Source: Bacteroidales bacterium (lineage in GTDB: Bacteria; Bacteroidota; Bacteroidia; Bacteroidales; UBA932). From it: a DNA stretch of 64,000 nt. The DNA is taken from contig JAFVQD010000006.1 in the NCBI GenBank assembly GCA_017504965.1, positions 248,001 through 312,000 on the forward strand, written 5' to 3'. The notes below the pieces were generated by a model that did no database searches, was not told the origin of the DNA, and saw only the letters and a program-made list of their open reading frames with translations. The number at the start of each line of letters is the position of its first letter. The first letter of the stretch is position 1. Made by a program: the position numbers and the translations under genes. Of this stretch, positions 8,636 through 17,468 are shown piece after piece.

Positions 8636-10960
8636 CTAATTTCTCAATCCTCTGTTTTTAAATATCAGGAATCCTATATTTAACTGCGGATAGAACTTGG
8701 TATCCGCCTTCTGGTAATATGCACAAGAGAGTGATACCGGGCCGAGGGGTGACTGCCAGACGAGGGCTGCATCCCCGAGGAAATTGCCCATAGGGAAAGG
8801 ATCTGAAAAATCATATTGCCCCCCACCCTTCTCTACAATCTCCCGATAGGGCTGGAAATATCCCGCTGCGATCCTCAGAGAGAGGCTCTCTGAAAATTTG
8901 AATATAGGTATAAGTGTGGCAGCTGCGTATATAGGTGCCCTGTACCCCTCCAAAAGCAAGGTGCGGCTATGCACTGTAGGGGTATAACCCGGGGAGACCA
9001 GCACAGTGGAGATATAATCACCCATCCTCAGAGGATTGGATACGGCTATATTGGCATTGAGTCCCAGGGTAAACCACTTGGCGATATTGTAATAGTTGTC
9101 CACTTTCAGGTCTATAACGACACTATGTTTGTATTTATTGTATTTCTCGGGGAACTGATGCTCCATAGAGAGGGTACCGGGGATGAACTCCTCTTTTCCG
9201 TATATATACCTTATATCGAAGTGCCTCTGCTTACCCTCTGTGGGGTAAAGTTTATAATTGAGGGTATTCTGCTCAATCAGTACTCTGGGGGTGAAATAGA
9301 GGAACCCTGTCCTGTCCCTTTTGTCGTATTTGGTATAGGAGTTAGTAGGATAGTAGTCGTAGTGATTGAAACCTCCGGTAGCTCCGATGTTGATAATCAT
9401 ACCATTTTGGGTCGAGAGTGGCATCCCCACACTCAGTGTCCCGTACAGCTCTGTCTCCAGGACATTCCTCGCCAGGGTGGTAGAGAAGATGGGGCTCTGG
9501 TTGCTTGAGAGGTAGTCAAATCTGTGGGCTACCAGGTCGAGTTCTACAAAACTGAGTGGGTTAAAGGACATATCCTTTCGGATATTGGCATCCGCACCTA
9601 TGTACAGCTGCCCCACGTGAAGGTCCAGCGAGCCCATATACGGGTGCTTGTCCATATCCTGATATGTCACACCCACATATCCCTGAAGGAGGGATGAGGA
9701 TGATATGTTTCCACCCACAGAGACACCCAGACCTCTCTTTTTGGTAGCATCTATATTCAGAGTGAAGAGGGAGTCTTCGGGATGGAATATGGATGTGGGG
9801 TAGAATGTATTCACAGTCTTGGAGGCAGACACCTTATAGTACCCCCTTTTGGCCTGACTGAAGGTAAATGTATCCCTCCCCTGAGTGATGGTCCTGACCA
9901 GATACTCTTTCTCGAGTGTATCCAGATCTCCCGTGATGGTAAGATCCGAGAAGGTGAGAGATGGACATCTCTGTCTGAATGCCAGCCTCATACTGTCCAC
10001 CTGGGCAGGGGTCCTCTCGCGACTGATCCTCTTCTTCAGCTCAGGTATATATTTCAAAGCCTCCTGATACCCCTTCTCCATAATCTCATCTATGGCGTGA
10101 AAGTCCATCAAGCCATAGTCATACTCTCCGCTGATGACCAGACCCTGCTCCTGTGGTATATCGTAGTCAGAATCTATGGAGACCATTAGCTCTACCATCC
10201 CGAAGGGGTCATCATCTTCAAATGTCATACTCTCCCCTTTGACACACTTCGAACCTATGAGATAATCGGGATTATGAATCTCCCGCATCAGCTGCCAGGG
10301 GAAATTATTATAGAATCCCCCGTCAAAAAGGAGGGTAGAATCTATCACTATCGGCTTGAAATAGGCTGGGAAGGTCATCGACGCCCTGATAGCCGATCCG
10401 AGATCTCCGGAAGTGCTTATATACTGCTTCTTGTTCGATATATCGGAAGAGACGCAGAAAAACGGGACCATAAGTTTATTGAAGTCGTACTCCGCCGCTG
10501 CCGATGATGTACCGAAGAGCTGCACCACCGCCAGATCCATAGGGTATGGGGAGACTATACTGGTAGGGAGGGAGAGTTTCAGCCCGTCGGGCTCACCTTT
10601 TTTATCGTAGTTCTTTCTGATATTGAAGCTGAACATCGCAGGGGTAGGGTCCACCTGATAAAGAAATGTGGCATAGTCCCTCTCCTGCTTCCCTTTATAC
10701 CACGACAGGAATCTGTCCGACTTTATGATGTAGACCATATCCTCTACAGATAGTCCGATGGAGTACATTCCCCCCACTATCGCACCCATAGAGGTGCCGC
10801 TGATGTAGTCAATAGGGATATTGTTCTCCTCCAAAGCCTTTATAACACCCAGGTGGGAAAGCCCTTTGGCACCGCCGCCACTAAGCACCAATCCCACTGA
10901 CTGACAGTACAGTGGAAAAGATATCAAAAAAAGGGTCAGAAGTGTATAAATTCTTTTCAT
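8636..10960 (-). CDS. Patatin-like phospholipase fused to an outer-membrane beta-barrel
   Basis: 774 residues. A signal peptide (residues 1-20) is followed by a patatin domain: oxyanion-hole GGGAKG at 28-33, nucleophile elbow GTSMG with S57, and the catalytic aspartate in DGG at D213. Residues about 340-400 resemble a POTRA domain and the rest, rich in alternating aromatic strands and ending in YPQLNIGFLIFKN, looks like a 16-stranded Omp85-type barrel. This is the layout of type Vd proteins such as PlpD and FplA; Bacteroidetes members are thought to stay attached to the barrel. Likely a lipid hydrolase at the outer membrane. First gene of a minus-strand run with flippase, dut and murF. Confidence 0.9.
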   Translation of the reverse strand: MKRIYTLLTLFLISFPLYCQSVGLVLSGGGAKGLSHLGVIKALEENNIPIDYISGTSMGAIVGGMYSIGLSVEDMVYIIKSDRFLSWYKGKQERDYATFLYQVDPTPAMFSFNIRKNYDKKGEPDGLKLSLPTSIVSPYPMDLAVVQLFGTSSAAAEYDFNKLMVPFFCVSSDISNKKQYISTSGDLGSAIRASMTFPAYFKPIVIDSTLLFDGGFYNNFPWQLMREIHNPDYLIGSKCVKGESMTFEDDDPFGMVELMVSIDSDYDIPQEQGLVISGEYDYGLMDFHAIDEIMEKGYQEALKYIPELKKRISRERTPAQVDSMRLAFRQRCPSLTFSDLTITGDLDTLEKEYLVRTITQGRDTFTFSQAKRGYYKVSASKTVNTFYPTSIFHPEDSLFTLNIDATKKRGLGVSVGGNISSSSLLQGYVGVTYQDMDKHPYMGSLDLHVGQLYIGADANIRKDMSFNPLSFVELDLVAHRFDYLSSNQSPIFSTTLARNVLETELYGTLSVGMPLSTQNGMIINIGATGGFNHYDYYPTNSYTKYDKRDRTGFLYFTPRVLIEQNTLNYKLYPTEGKQRHFDIRYIYGKEEFIPGTLSMEHQFPEKYNKYKHSVVIDLKVDNYYNIAKWFTLGLNANIAVSNPLRMGDYISTVLVSPGYTPTVHSRTLLLEGYRAPIYAAATLIPIFKFSESLSLRIAAGYFQPYREIVEKGGGQYDFSDPFPMGNFLGDAALVWQSPLGPVSLSCAYYQKADTKFYPQLNIGFLIFKNRGLRN

Positions 10961-10967
10961 TTTGCAT

Positions 10968-10975
10968 TATATTTG
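10968..10975 (+). promoter_or_regulatory. -7 promoter element of the cyclophilin/RND operon
   Basis: TATATTTG, matching TAnnTTTG, 37 bases before the ATG at 11013. No good -33 box. It faces the minus-strand box at 10983-10990 across seven bases, so the two predicted transcripts would overlap at their 5' ends. Confidence 0.45.
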
Positions 10976-10982
10976 CAAAAGC

Positions 10983-10990
10983 CAAAGATA
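10983..10990 (-). promoter_or_regulatory. -7 promoter element of the patatin-flippase-dut-murF operon
   Basis: TATCTTTG on the minus strand, 22 bases upstream of the patatin ATG at 10960. It points toward the plus-strand box at 10968-10975. Confidence 0.5.
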
Positions 10991-11012
10991 CAAAAAACAA
11001 GCTAAAGATATT

Positions 11013-11675
11013 ATGAAAAGGAGAATTATTACATTATTGATGATCGTCCCCTTCCTGGTAAGTTCCTGCGGTAACAACCAGTCAAAAAAGGGAGAGTCAA
11101 ACGAACAAATAAAAGAAGAGACTACTGATATGGAAAAGAAATTGGCATTTGCACCTGAATCGCTCCCTGAGGAGCCTATTTTCGAAATCATTACATCTGA
11201 AGGGACCATCACAGTCCTCCTATATAAGGACACCCCTCTTCACAGAGACAACTTCGTGAAACTCGCTTCCGAGAGTTTTTATGATGGCATTCTGTTCCAC
11301 AGAGTTATAAACGGATTTATGATTCAGACAGGTGATCCTCTCACCAAAGACCCTGCAAACGCCCCCAAATTCGGAACAGGCGGCCCAGGCTACACAGTCC
11401 CTGCAGAGTTCGTGGCTGAGCACAACCATAAAAAAGGTGCCCTCGCTGCTGCCAGACTTGGCGATATGGCCAACCCTAAGAGGGCTTCATCCGGCTCCCA
11501 GTTCTATATCGTTCAGGATGAGAGAACCTGCGCACAGCTTGACGGAGCATACACAGTTTTCGGTGAGACCCTTGACGGCTTCGAGGTTATCGACAAGATA
11601 GCATCTGTACAGACAGACCAGAGGGACAAACCAGTTAAGGAGATTAAAATCATCACCATCAAGCCTGTTATCTAA
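11013..11675 (+). CDS. Cyclophilin-type peptidyl-prolyl isomerase, lipoprotein
   Basis: 220 residues from the ATG at 11013; an upstream TTG or other start would spoil the signal peptide. Residues 1-18 form a lipoprotein signal with lipobox VSSC, so the enzyme is anchored in the envelope. The cyclophilin domain covers about 55-220 and shows HRDNFVKLA, FHRVINGFMIQTGDP and GSQFYIVQ, the conserved substrate groove. It speeds cis-trans isomerisation of prolyl bonds in exported proteins. It lies one base before the RND fusion-protein gene, so it may help fold or assemble the pump, an inference from position. Confidence 0.92.
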   Translation: MKRRIITLLMIVPFLVSSCGNNQSKKGESNEQIKEETTDMEKKLAFAPESLPEEPIFEIITSEGTITVLLYKDTPLHRDNFVKLASESFYDGILFHRVINGFMIQTGDPLTKDPANAPKFGTGGPGYTVPAEFVAEHNHKKGALAAARLGDMANPKRASSGSQFYIVQDERTCAQLDGAYTVFGETLDGFEVIDKIASVQTDQRDKPVKEIKIITIKPVI

Positions 11676-11676
11676 A

Positions 11677-12780
11677 ATGAGAAAAATATGGTTAGGGATG
11701 CTTGTTATAACATCCCTTTCTTTTGCTTCGTGCAAAAGCAAAACAGAGGCCCCCGTGGCCCCGCCAGAGTATAAAGTGAAGACCATCGATACCACGACAG
11801 CAGTGGTATATGCAGAGTATTCAGCTGTACTGCAGAGTGAAGCGGTGGTGGAGATCAGACCCAAGGTATCTGGCTACCTGGCTGAGATATCAGTAAATGA
11901 AGGACAATGGGTCAAAAAAGGTACACAGATCTTCAAGATAGAGGATGCCGACTACATCCAAAAGGTAAATTCTGCCAAAGCGGGGATGCAGTCTGCAAAA
12001 GCGAGCAGGGACAATGCCCTTCTGGAGGTAAAGAAACTGACCCCTCTGGTGGAGAAAGGGATTATCAGCCCCTTCGAGCTTGAGACAAAAAAAGGGAACT
12101 TAGAGGCAGCAGAAGCGGCCCTTCTGCAGGCAGAGGCTGCCTACGAAGATGCCAAAATAAATCTCGGGTACACATCCATCCTCGCCCCCACTTCCGGTGT
12201 ATTGAGCAGGATAGATGTGAGGGTAGGATCTCTGGTAAGTCCATCCGGCACAGCTCCACTTACCACCATCTCAGGTGACGGTGATGTATTTGCATATTTC
12301 TCATTTGACGAGAAGAACCTCGCTCCCCTCAGAAGGGCAAGGTTCAATAGCGGCGAGTACAACCCTGCCGGCAAAGAGAACATCGAGCTACTGTTGGCCG
12401 ACGGCCAGGAGTATGGTCACAAAGGGAAGCTGGAGTCCGCATCGGGCATCATCGACAGGACCACCGGCTCCATCCAGCTTAAGGTGGTATTTCCAAATCC
12501 TGATAATGAGATACTCTCAGGGAGCAGCGGAGTGGTAAAAATCCCTGCCACCTATAAAGGGTGCATCACCATACCTCAAAACGCCACCTACGAACTCCAG
12601 GACAAGATTATGGTCTTCGTAGTGGGCCAGAACAATGAAGTTACGAGAAAAATCATAACCATCGAGGGCACTTCAGGGAAGAATTATGTAGTATCAGGTG
12701 GTCTGGAGAGAGGTGACAGGATCGTGACCGAAGGTGCAGACAAGCTGAAAGATGGTATGATCATCACACCTAAAGAGTAA
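11677..12780 (+). CDS. RND efflux periplasmic adaptor (membrane fusion protein)
   Basis: 367 residues with lipoprotein signal (SFASC at residues 15-19). The order of an AcrA/MexA adaptor is visible: beta-barrel/lipoyl half motif VEIRPKVSGYLAEISVNEGQ at about 63-82, an alpha-helical hairpin at about 100-150 (AKAGMQSAKASRDNALLEVK), the second lipoyl half (ILAPTSGVLSRIDV) and the membrane-proximal domain. It connects the RND permease to the outer-membrane channel. Five bases separate it from the permease gene. Confidence 0.94.
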   Translation: MRKIWLGMLVITSLSFASCKSKTEAPVAPPEYKVKTIDTTTAVVYAEYSAVLQSEAVVEIRPKVSGYLAEISVNEGQWVKKGTQIFKIEDADYIQKVNSAKAGMQSAKASRDNALLEVKKLTPLVEKGIISPFELETKKGNLEAAEAALLQAEAAYEDAKINLGYTSILAPTSGVLSRIDVRVGSLVSPSGTAPLTTISGDGDVFAYFSFDEKNLAPLRRARFNSGEYNPAGKENIELLLADGQEYGHKGKLESASGIIDRTTGSIQLKVVFPNPDNEILSGSSGVVKIPATYKGCITIPQNATYELQDKIMVFVVGQNNEVTRKIITIEGTSGKNYVVSGGLERGDRIVTEGADKLKDGMIITPKE

Positions 12781-12785
12781 AGCAG

Positions 12786-15700
12786 ATGGCTAAGAATATG
12801 TTTCTGAGACGGCCGGTACTATCTACGGTCATCTCTATATTGATAGTGATTCTGGGTGTTCTGGGACTGGTGTCCCTCCCTATCACTTCATATCCTAATA
12901 TCGCCTCGCCGATGGTGCAGGTGACCGCACAGTATCCCGGTGCCAACGCTGAGGTGGTCCTCAAGAGTGTCATTGCCCCCCTTGAGGAGCAGATCAACGG
13001 TGTGGAGGGTATGACCTACATCTCTTCCAGCGCCGGCAACGACGGAAGTGCCACCATCAAAGTATATTTCAAACTTGGCACCAACCCCGATATGGCGGCT
13101 GTCAATGTGCAGAACCGTGTATCGGCGGCATCGAGCAAGCTCCCCTCAGCGGTAACTTCATACGGAGTGACTACTGAGAAGATGCAGAACACCATTCTGC
13201 TGATGCTCGCTGTCTACTCGGACAACCCTGACTTTGACCAGACATTCGTAGAGAACTACGTCAGAATCAATGTTCTGCCCGAGCTTCAGCGCGTAAACGG
13301 AGTGGGTAGGCTCAATGTCTTTGGAGCAGGTGACTACGCTATCCGTATATGGCTCGACCCCGATAAGATGTCGCAGCTCAACCTGATGCCCAGTGACATC
13401 ACGGCGGCACTCCAGGAGCAGAACATAGAGGCTGCACCCGGCAAATTCGGAGAGAACAGCGACAATGTGGCGTTTGAGTACACCATTAAGTATAAGGGAA
13501 AATTTACCGAGCCCTCCCAATACGAAGATATTGTCCTGAAGGCATTTCCGGACGGAAGGATCCTCAAGCTGAAAGATGTGGCCAGAGTGGAGCTGGGTTC
13601 ATTCAACTACTCTGTAAAGAACTCGGCAGCCAGGAAGCCAAGTATCAGTATGGCGGCATTCCAGATGGCCGGATCAAATGCCCAGGTGGTGGTGAAAGAG
13701 CTTCTCGGGAAGATGGAGGAACTATCCAAAGACTTTCCTGAAGGTATGAGGTGGATAGCCCCGTACAACACAAACAAATTCCTCGATGCATCTATCCACC
13801 ACGTCCTCCAGACACTATTTGAGGCGTTCATCCTCGTGTTTTTGGTGGTATTTGTCTTCCTGCAGGATCTCAAATCCACCATCATACCCAGTATCTCGGC
13901 CCTGGTAGCACTGATAGGCACTATGTTCTGTCTGGTGCTGTTCGGCTTTACCATCAATATGCTTACACTCTTCGCCCTGGTGCTAGCGATCGGAATTGTG
14001 GTCGACGACGCGATCGTCGTCGTCGAGGCGGTACACGCCAAGCTACAGGAGGGATATACCAGTGCTTATGAGGCGACTGAGAGCGCTATGGGCGAGATCC
14101 AGGGGGCGATCATCTCCATCTCACTGGTTATGTCTGCCGTATTTATCCCGGTTAGCTTTATGACAGGATCGACCGGCGTGTTCTACCAGCAGTTTGCTCT
14201 GACTCTGGCCTGCTCGGTGATTTTGTCGGCGATAAACGCATTGACCCTCAGCCCTGTGATGTGCGCCATCTTCATCAAACCTCACCATCACGAAGGTCAG
14301 GAGAAGGTCTCATTCGGCAAGAGGCTGGCCAACAGCTTCAATGCGGCATTCGACACTATGACAGAGAAGTACGGCAATGTACTTTCACTCTTCTCCAAAA
14401 AGAAAATCATCCCTGTATCCATTCTGGCTGCATTCGGTATCATCGCGGTGGTACTTATGAAGAGTACCCCTACCGGATTTATCCCCAATGAAGATCAGGG
14501 GATCCTTATGGTGGACCTAACTATGCCTGCAGGTACATCTCTGGAGAGGACCAACGAGGTGCTCAGCGAGATCGACTCGATCTGCGGTACAGAGCCCCTT
14601 ATCGTGGACAGGATGAGTGTGGCCGGCAGCAGCCTTATGAACGATGCTATCGGAAGCTCTTATGGTCTGCTCGTTATGTCGCTTAAAGACTGGGATGAGC
14701 GCGAAGGGATCACCGTAAAAGATGTTATAGGGGAACTCACACAGAAAGTATCCCATATACGTGACGGCAAGATCATCTTCTTCGTCCCCCCTACTGTTCC
14801 GGGATTCGGTATCTCATCAGGATTTGAGATGCAGCTTCAGGACAAGAGTGGCGGAAGTCTCGAGAAGTTCTATCAGGTACAGCAGGACTACATCCGGAAA
14901 CTATCCGAGAGGGAGGAGATCCAGTACGCATCATCTTCATTCAATATCAATTTCCCCCAATACGAATTCGATGTGAATGTGGACAAGTGCAAACTTGCCG
15001 GGGTAAGGGTCAGCGATGTATTCAGCACACTCCAGGCCTACTACGGATCATCTATCGTATCCGATTTCAACAGATTCAACAAATACTACAGAGTACTTAT
15101 CCAGGCTGCACCCGAAAACAGGGAGAGTCTCATCTCCATCAATGCAGTAAAGGTGAGGAACTCTTCAGGCGAGATGGTCCCTATCTCCACACTGGTAGAC
15201 TTCAAGAGGGTGTACGGACCTGAACTTCTGAACAGATATAACCTCTACACCTCCACAGCCGTCACAGGTGCACCGGCCCCCGGTTACTCCACCGGCGATG
15301 CCATCCGGGCGATACGCGAAGTGGCTGAGGAGGAGCTCCCTACCGGATACGGCTACGACTTCTCAGGTATCACCAGAGAGGAGATCGAATCCTCAGGCCA
15401 GCAGGGGATTATATTCCTGCTATGCTTTATCTTCGTGTTCCTGATCCTCTCTGCCCAGTATGAGAGCTATATCATCCCCTGGTCAGTATTGATCTCACTT
15501 CTGATAGGTGTCGCAGGTGTATACATCTTCATAAACATCTTCGGTATCGAGAGCAATATATATGTGCAGGTGGCTCTGATTATGCTTATCGGACTGCTGG
15601 CAAAAAACGGTATCCTTATCGTGGAGTTTGCCAAACAGCGCTACGACTCGGGGATGCCTGTGGTCGAGGCCGCCATCAGCGGAGCCAAGGCCCGTCTGAG

Positions 15701-15908
15701 ACCTATCCTGATGACATCGTTTGCATTCATATTCGGCCTGATCCCTCTATGTACATCGAGCGGAGCAGGTGCAGTGGGCAACATATCCATCGGTATAGCA
15801 GCGGTAGGTGGTATGTTCATCGGTACACTTTTCGGTGTATTCATCATCCCTGTTATGTACATCATCTTCCAGAATCTGGAGAGTAAACTAAGCAAGAAGA
15901 GAGTATGA
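12786..15908 (+). CDS. RND multidrug efflux permease (AcrB/MexB type)
   Basis: 1040 residues, the normal HAE1-family length. The first helix follows MFLRRPVLSTVISILIV; the proton-relay aspartates are in IGIVVDDAIVVVEAVH near residue 407; GFIPNEDQGILMVDLTMPAG starts the second half; a second set of helices closes the protein. It is a proton-driven inner-membrane pump taking drugs, bile salts or other amphiphiles from membrane and periplasm. Specificity cannot be predicted. The DNA for the VVDDAIVV motif contains a perfect 22-base inverted repeat (14002-14023), noted under findings. The stop overlaps the start of the channel gene. Confidence 0.96.
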   Translation: MAKNMFLRRPVLSTVISILIVILGVLGLVSLPITSYPNIASPMVQVTAQYPGANAEVVLKSVIAPLEEQINGVEGMTYISSSAGNDGSATIKVYFKLGTNPDMAAVNVQNRVSAASSKLPSAVTSYGVTTEKMQNTILLMLAVYSDNPDFDQTFVENYVRINVLPELQRVNGVGRLNVFGAGDYAIRIWLDPDKMSQLNLMPSDITAALQEQNIEAAPGKFGENSDNVAFEYTIKYKGKFTEPSQYEDIVLKAFPDGRILKLKDVARVELGSFNYSVKNSAARKPSISMAAFQMAGSNAQVVVKELLGKMEELSKDFPEGMRWIAPYNTNKFLDASIHHVLQTLFEAFILVFLVVFVFLQDLKSTIIPSISALVALIGTMFCLVLFGFTINMLTLFALVLAIGIVVDDAIVVVEAVHAKLQEGYTSAYEATESAMGEIQGAIISISLVMSAVFIPVSFMTGSTGVFYQQFALTLACSVILSAINALTLSPVMCAIFIKPHHHEGQEKVSFGKRLANSFNAAFDTMTEKYGNVLSLFSKKKIIPVSILAAFGIIAVVLMKSTPTGFIPNEDQGILMVDLTMPAGTSLERTNEVLSEIDSICGTEPLIVDRMSVAGSSLMNDAIGSSYGLLVMSLKDWDEREGITVKDVIGELTQKVSHIRDGKIIFFVPPTVPGFGISSGFEMQLQDKSGGSLEKFYQVQQDYIRKLSEREEIQYASSSFNINFPQYEFDVNVDKCKLAGVRVSDVFSTLQAYYGSSIVSDFNRFNKYYRVLIQAAPENRESLISINAVKVRNSSGEMVPISTLVDFKRVYGPELLNRYNLYTSTAVTGAPAPGYSTGDAIRAIREVAEEELPTGYGYDFSGITREEIESSGQQGIIFLLCFIFVFLILSAQYESYIIPWSVLISLLIGVAGVYIFINIFGIESNIYVQVALIMLIGLLAKNGILIVEFAKQRYDSGMPVVEAAISGAKARLRPILMTSFAFIFGLIPLCTSSGAGAVGNISIGIAAVGGMFIGTLFGVFIIPVMYIIFQNLESKLSKKRV

Positions 15909-17275
15909 AAAGGATAATATATATCATAGCCGCCACCCTGCTGGCCACATCCTGCGCTGTGAAATACCAGCAGCCGCAGGTCGACGTGGAACACATTATC
16001 AGGGATGCAGAGGGGGCAGACACCACCTTCGATGTGGCACAAGTGGAGTGGAGGGAGTTCTACAAAGATCCCCATCTGGCAGCACTTATAGACTCTGCAT
16101 TGGCCAACAATTTCGATATGAAGAGGGCCATCGCCCGAATCGACCAGGCATCCGCCTACTTCAAGCAGGGGAAATCTGCATTCTTCCCATCGCTGAATGC
16201 CAATGCCTCCGCAGGGTACACCAAGCCCGATCTGGCCTCTGACCAGACCCCCTATTTTTCATTGGGGGCCACCCTCTCCTGGGAGATAGATATCTGGGGG
16301 AAGATACGGAGTGCCAAAAGGGGAAAATATGAGACATTGCTCGCGCAGCAGAGCTCCAAAGATGCGGTGCAGACCCGTCTGATCTCCGACATTGCGAAAG
16401 CATATTACACCCTTGTGGTTCTCGATACCGAGAAGAGGTTTATCCTGGAGACCATCCGCAACAGGGAGGAGTACCTCTCTACCGTGAAGAGTCTCAAGGA
16501 GGCTGCCCAGGTGACCGAGGTAGCGGTGCTGCAGGCAGAGGCCCAGCTTCTACTGGCAAAAACCTACCTCCCCGATATCGAGCACGCCATCTACCAGAGT
16601 GAGAACACCATATCTCTTCTGCTGGGGGTCCCCCCTATGGAGATCAAAAGGGGTGAGGTTAAAAGTCTGGAAGACATCCACTTCCCGATGGCTACCGAGG
16701 TAGGGGTCCCTGCAGGACTGCTTCGCAACAGGCCCGATGTCCTCGCAGCAGAGCACACCCTCAAGAGTGCTATGGAGGGCTTCAATACCGCCAAGGCGGC
16801 AATGTACCCCTCTCTCACCCTTACGGGCAATGTCTCCACCGATGCAGCCCAGATATCGCAGTGGTTCGCTATGCCGGGCTCCCTCCTGTACGGAATCTTC
16901 GGTGGTCTGACCCAGCCTATCTTCCACTCCAGGGCACTCCGCACCCAGAAGGATGTCGCCTGGCAGGAGTATCAGATCAGCGCACTCAACTTCCAGCAGA
17001 CCGTCCTGACAGCAGGGGCTGAGGTGTCCAACGTCCTCTCTTCGATCAAAACCGACCGAGAGAAAGTGACCTATATGACCAGACAGGCCATTGCCCTGGG
17101 CAAAGCCTACGAATACTCAGTAGAGCTGCTGATCAACGGATACGCCAACTACCTCGATGTCCTGAGTGCCCAGGAGGGGTACTTCAACTCCCAGATCAAC
17201 CTCATAATGGGGCTGCAGGAGTGCATCAACAACAATATTGATCTGTACAGAGCCTTGGGTGGGGGATGGAAATAA
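15905..17275 (+). CDS. RND efflux outer-membrane channel lipoprotein (TolC/OprM/NodT family)
   Basis: 456 residues, lipoprotein signal with lipobox LATSC at residues 14-18. Two TolC-type repeats are visible: ALANNFDMKRAIARIDQA, LSWEIDIWGKIRSAKRGK, then GLLRNRPDVLAAEHTL, LTQPIFHSRALRTQK and VLSAQEGYFNSQINL. It forms the trimeric channel completing the tripartite pump. The ATG overlaps the permease stop as ATGA, indicating coupled translation. A terminator at 17352-17381 ends the operon. Confidence 0.95.
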   Translation: MKRIIYIIAATLLATSCAVKYQQPQVDVEHIIRDAEGADTTFDVAQVEWREFYKDPHLAALIDSALANNFDMKRAIARIDQASAYFKQGKSAFFPSLNANASAGYTKPDLASDQTPYFSLGATLSWEIDIWGKIRSAKRGKYETLLAQQSSKDAVQTRLISDIAKAYYTLVVLDTEKRFILETIRNREEYLSTVKSLKEAAQVTEVAVLQAEAQLLLAKTYLPDIEHAIYQSENTISLLLGVPPMEIKRGEVKSLEDIHFPMATEVGVPAGLLRNRPDVLAAEHTLKSAMEGFNTAKAAMYPSLTLTGNVSTDAAQISQWFAMPGSLLYGIFGGLTQPIFHSRALRTQKDVAWQEYQISALNFQQTVLTAGAEVSNVLSSIKTDREKVTYMTRQAIALGKAYEYSVELLINGYANYLDVLSAQEGYFNSQINLIMGLQECINNNIDLYRALGGGWK

Positions 17276-17351
17276 GTTTGGCACGGTGTTTGTATAAAAC
17301 TTTAACAGATAGATTTTTCATAGGTTAAGTTTTAGGTTAAAAAGAAGATTT

Positions 17352-17381
17352 GGTAGCAAAAAATGCTACCTTTTCTTTTTT
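17352..17381 (+). terminator. Rho-independent terminator of the RND operon
   Basis: GGTAGCA / TGCTACC with loop AAAAA, followed by TTTTCTTTTTT. Ends the cyclophilin-RND operon before the rpsP promoter. Confidence 0.9.
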
Positions 17382-17397
17382 ATATAAAAAAAATACC

Positions 17398-17405
17398 TAC
17401 ATTTG
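17398..17405 (+). promoter_or_regulatory. -7 promoter element of rpsP-rimM
   Basis: TACATTTG matches TAnnTTTG. The preceding T-rich tract of the terminator occupies the -33 position. The predicted leader is about 59 bases. Confidence 0.65.
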
Positions 17406-17425
17406 CGAGCCTTTTCTCGAGTAGA

Positions 17426-17434
17426 TAAGGAGGT
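17426..17434 (+). promoter_or_regulatory. Orphan Shine-Dalgarno-like sequence in the rpsP leader
   Basis: TAAGGAGGT is a nine-base complement of the 16S rRNA 3' end, but the rpsP ATG lies 34 bases downstream and no ATG, GTG or TTG stands at a usual distance. It could have a regulatory or standby function. Confidence 0.45.
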
Positions 17435-17468
17435 TATATTTTATAAACAACTAATAAACCTTTAACAA

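Noticed and set aside
8969-9508. Long plus-strand frame opposite the patatin-barrel gene
   Set aside because: The minus-strand barrel is a continuous recognised protein; the opposite frame has no homology pattern.
17313-17340. Direct repeat TAGGTTAA (two copies) before the rpsP promoter
   Set aside because: Short and A/T-rich; no third copy or symmetry, so taken as chance.
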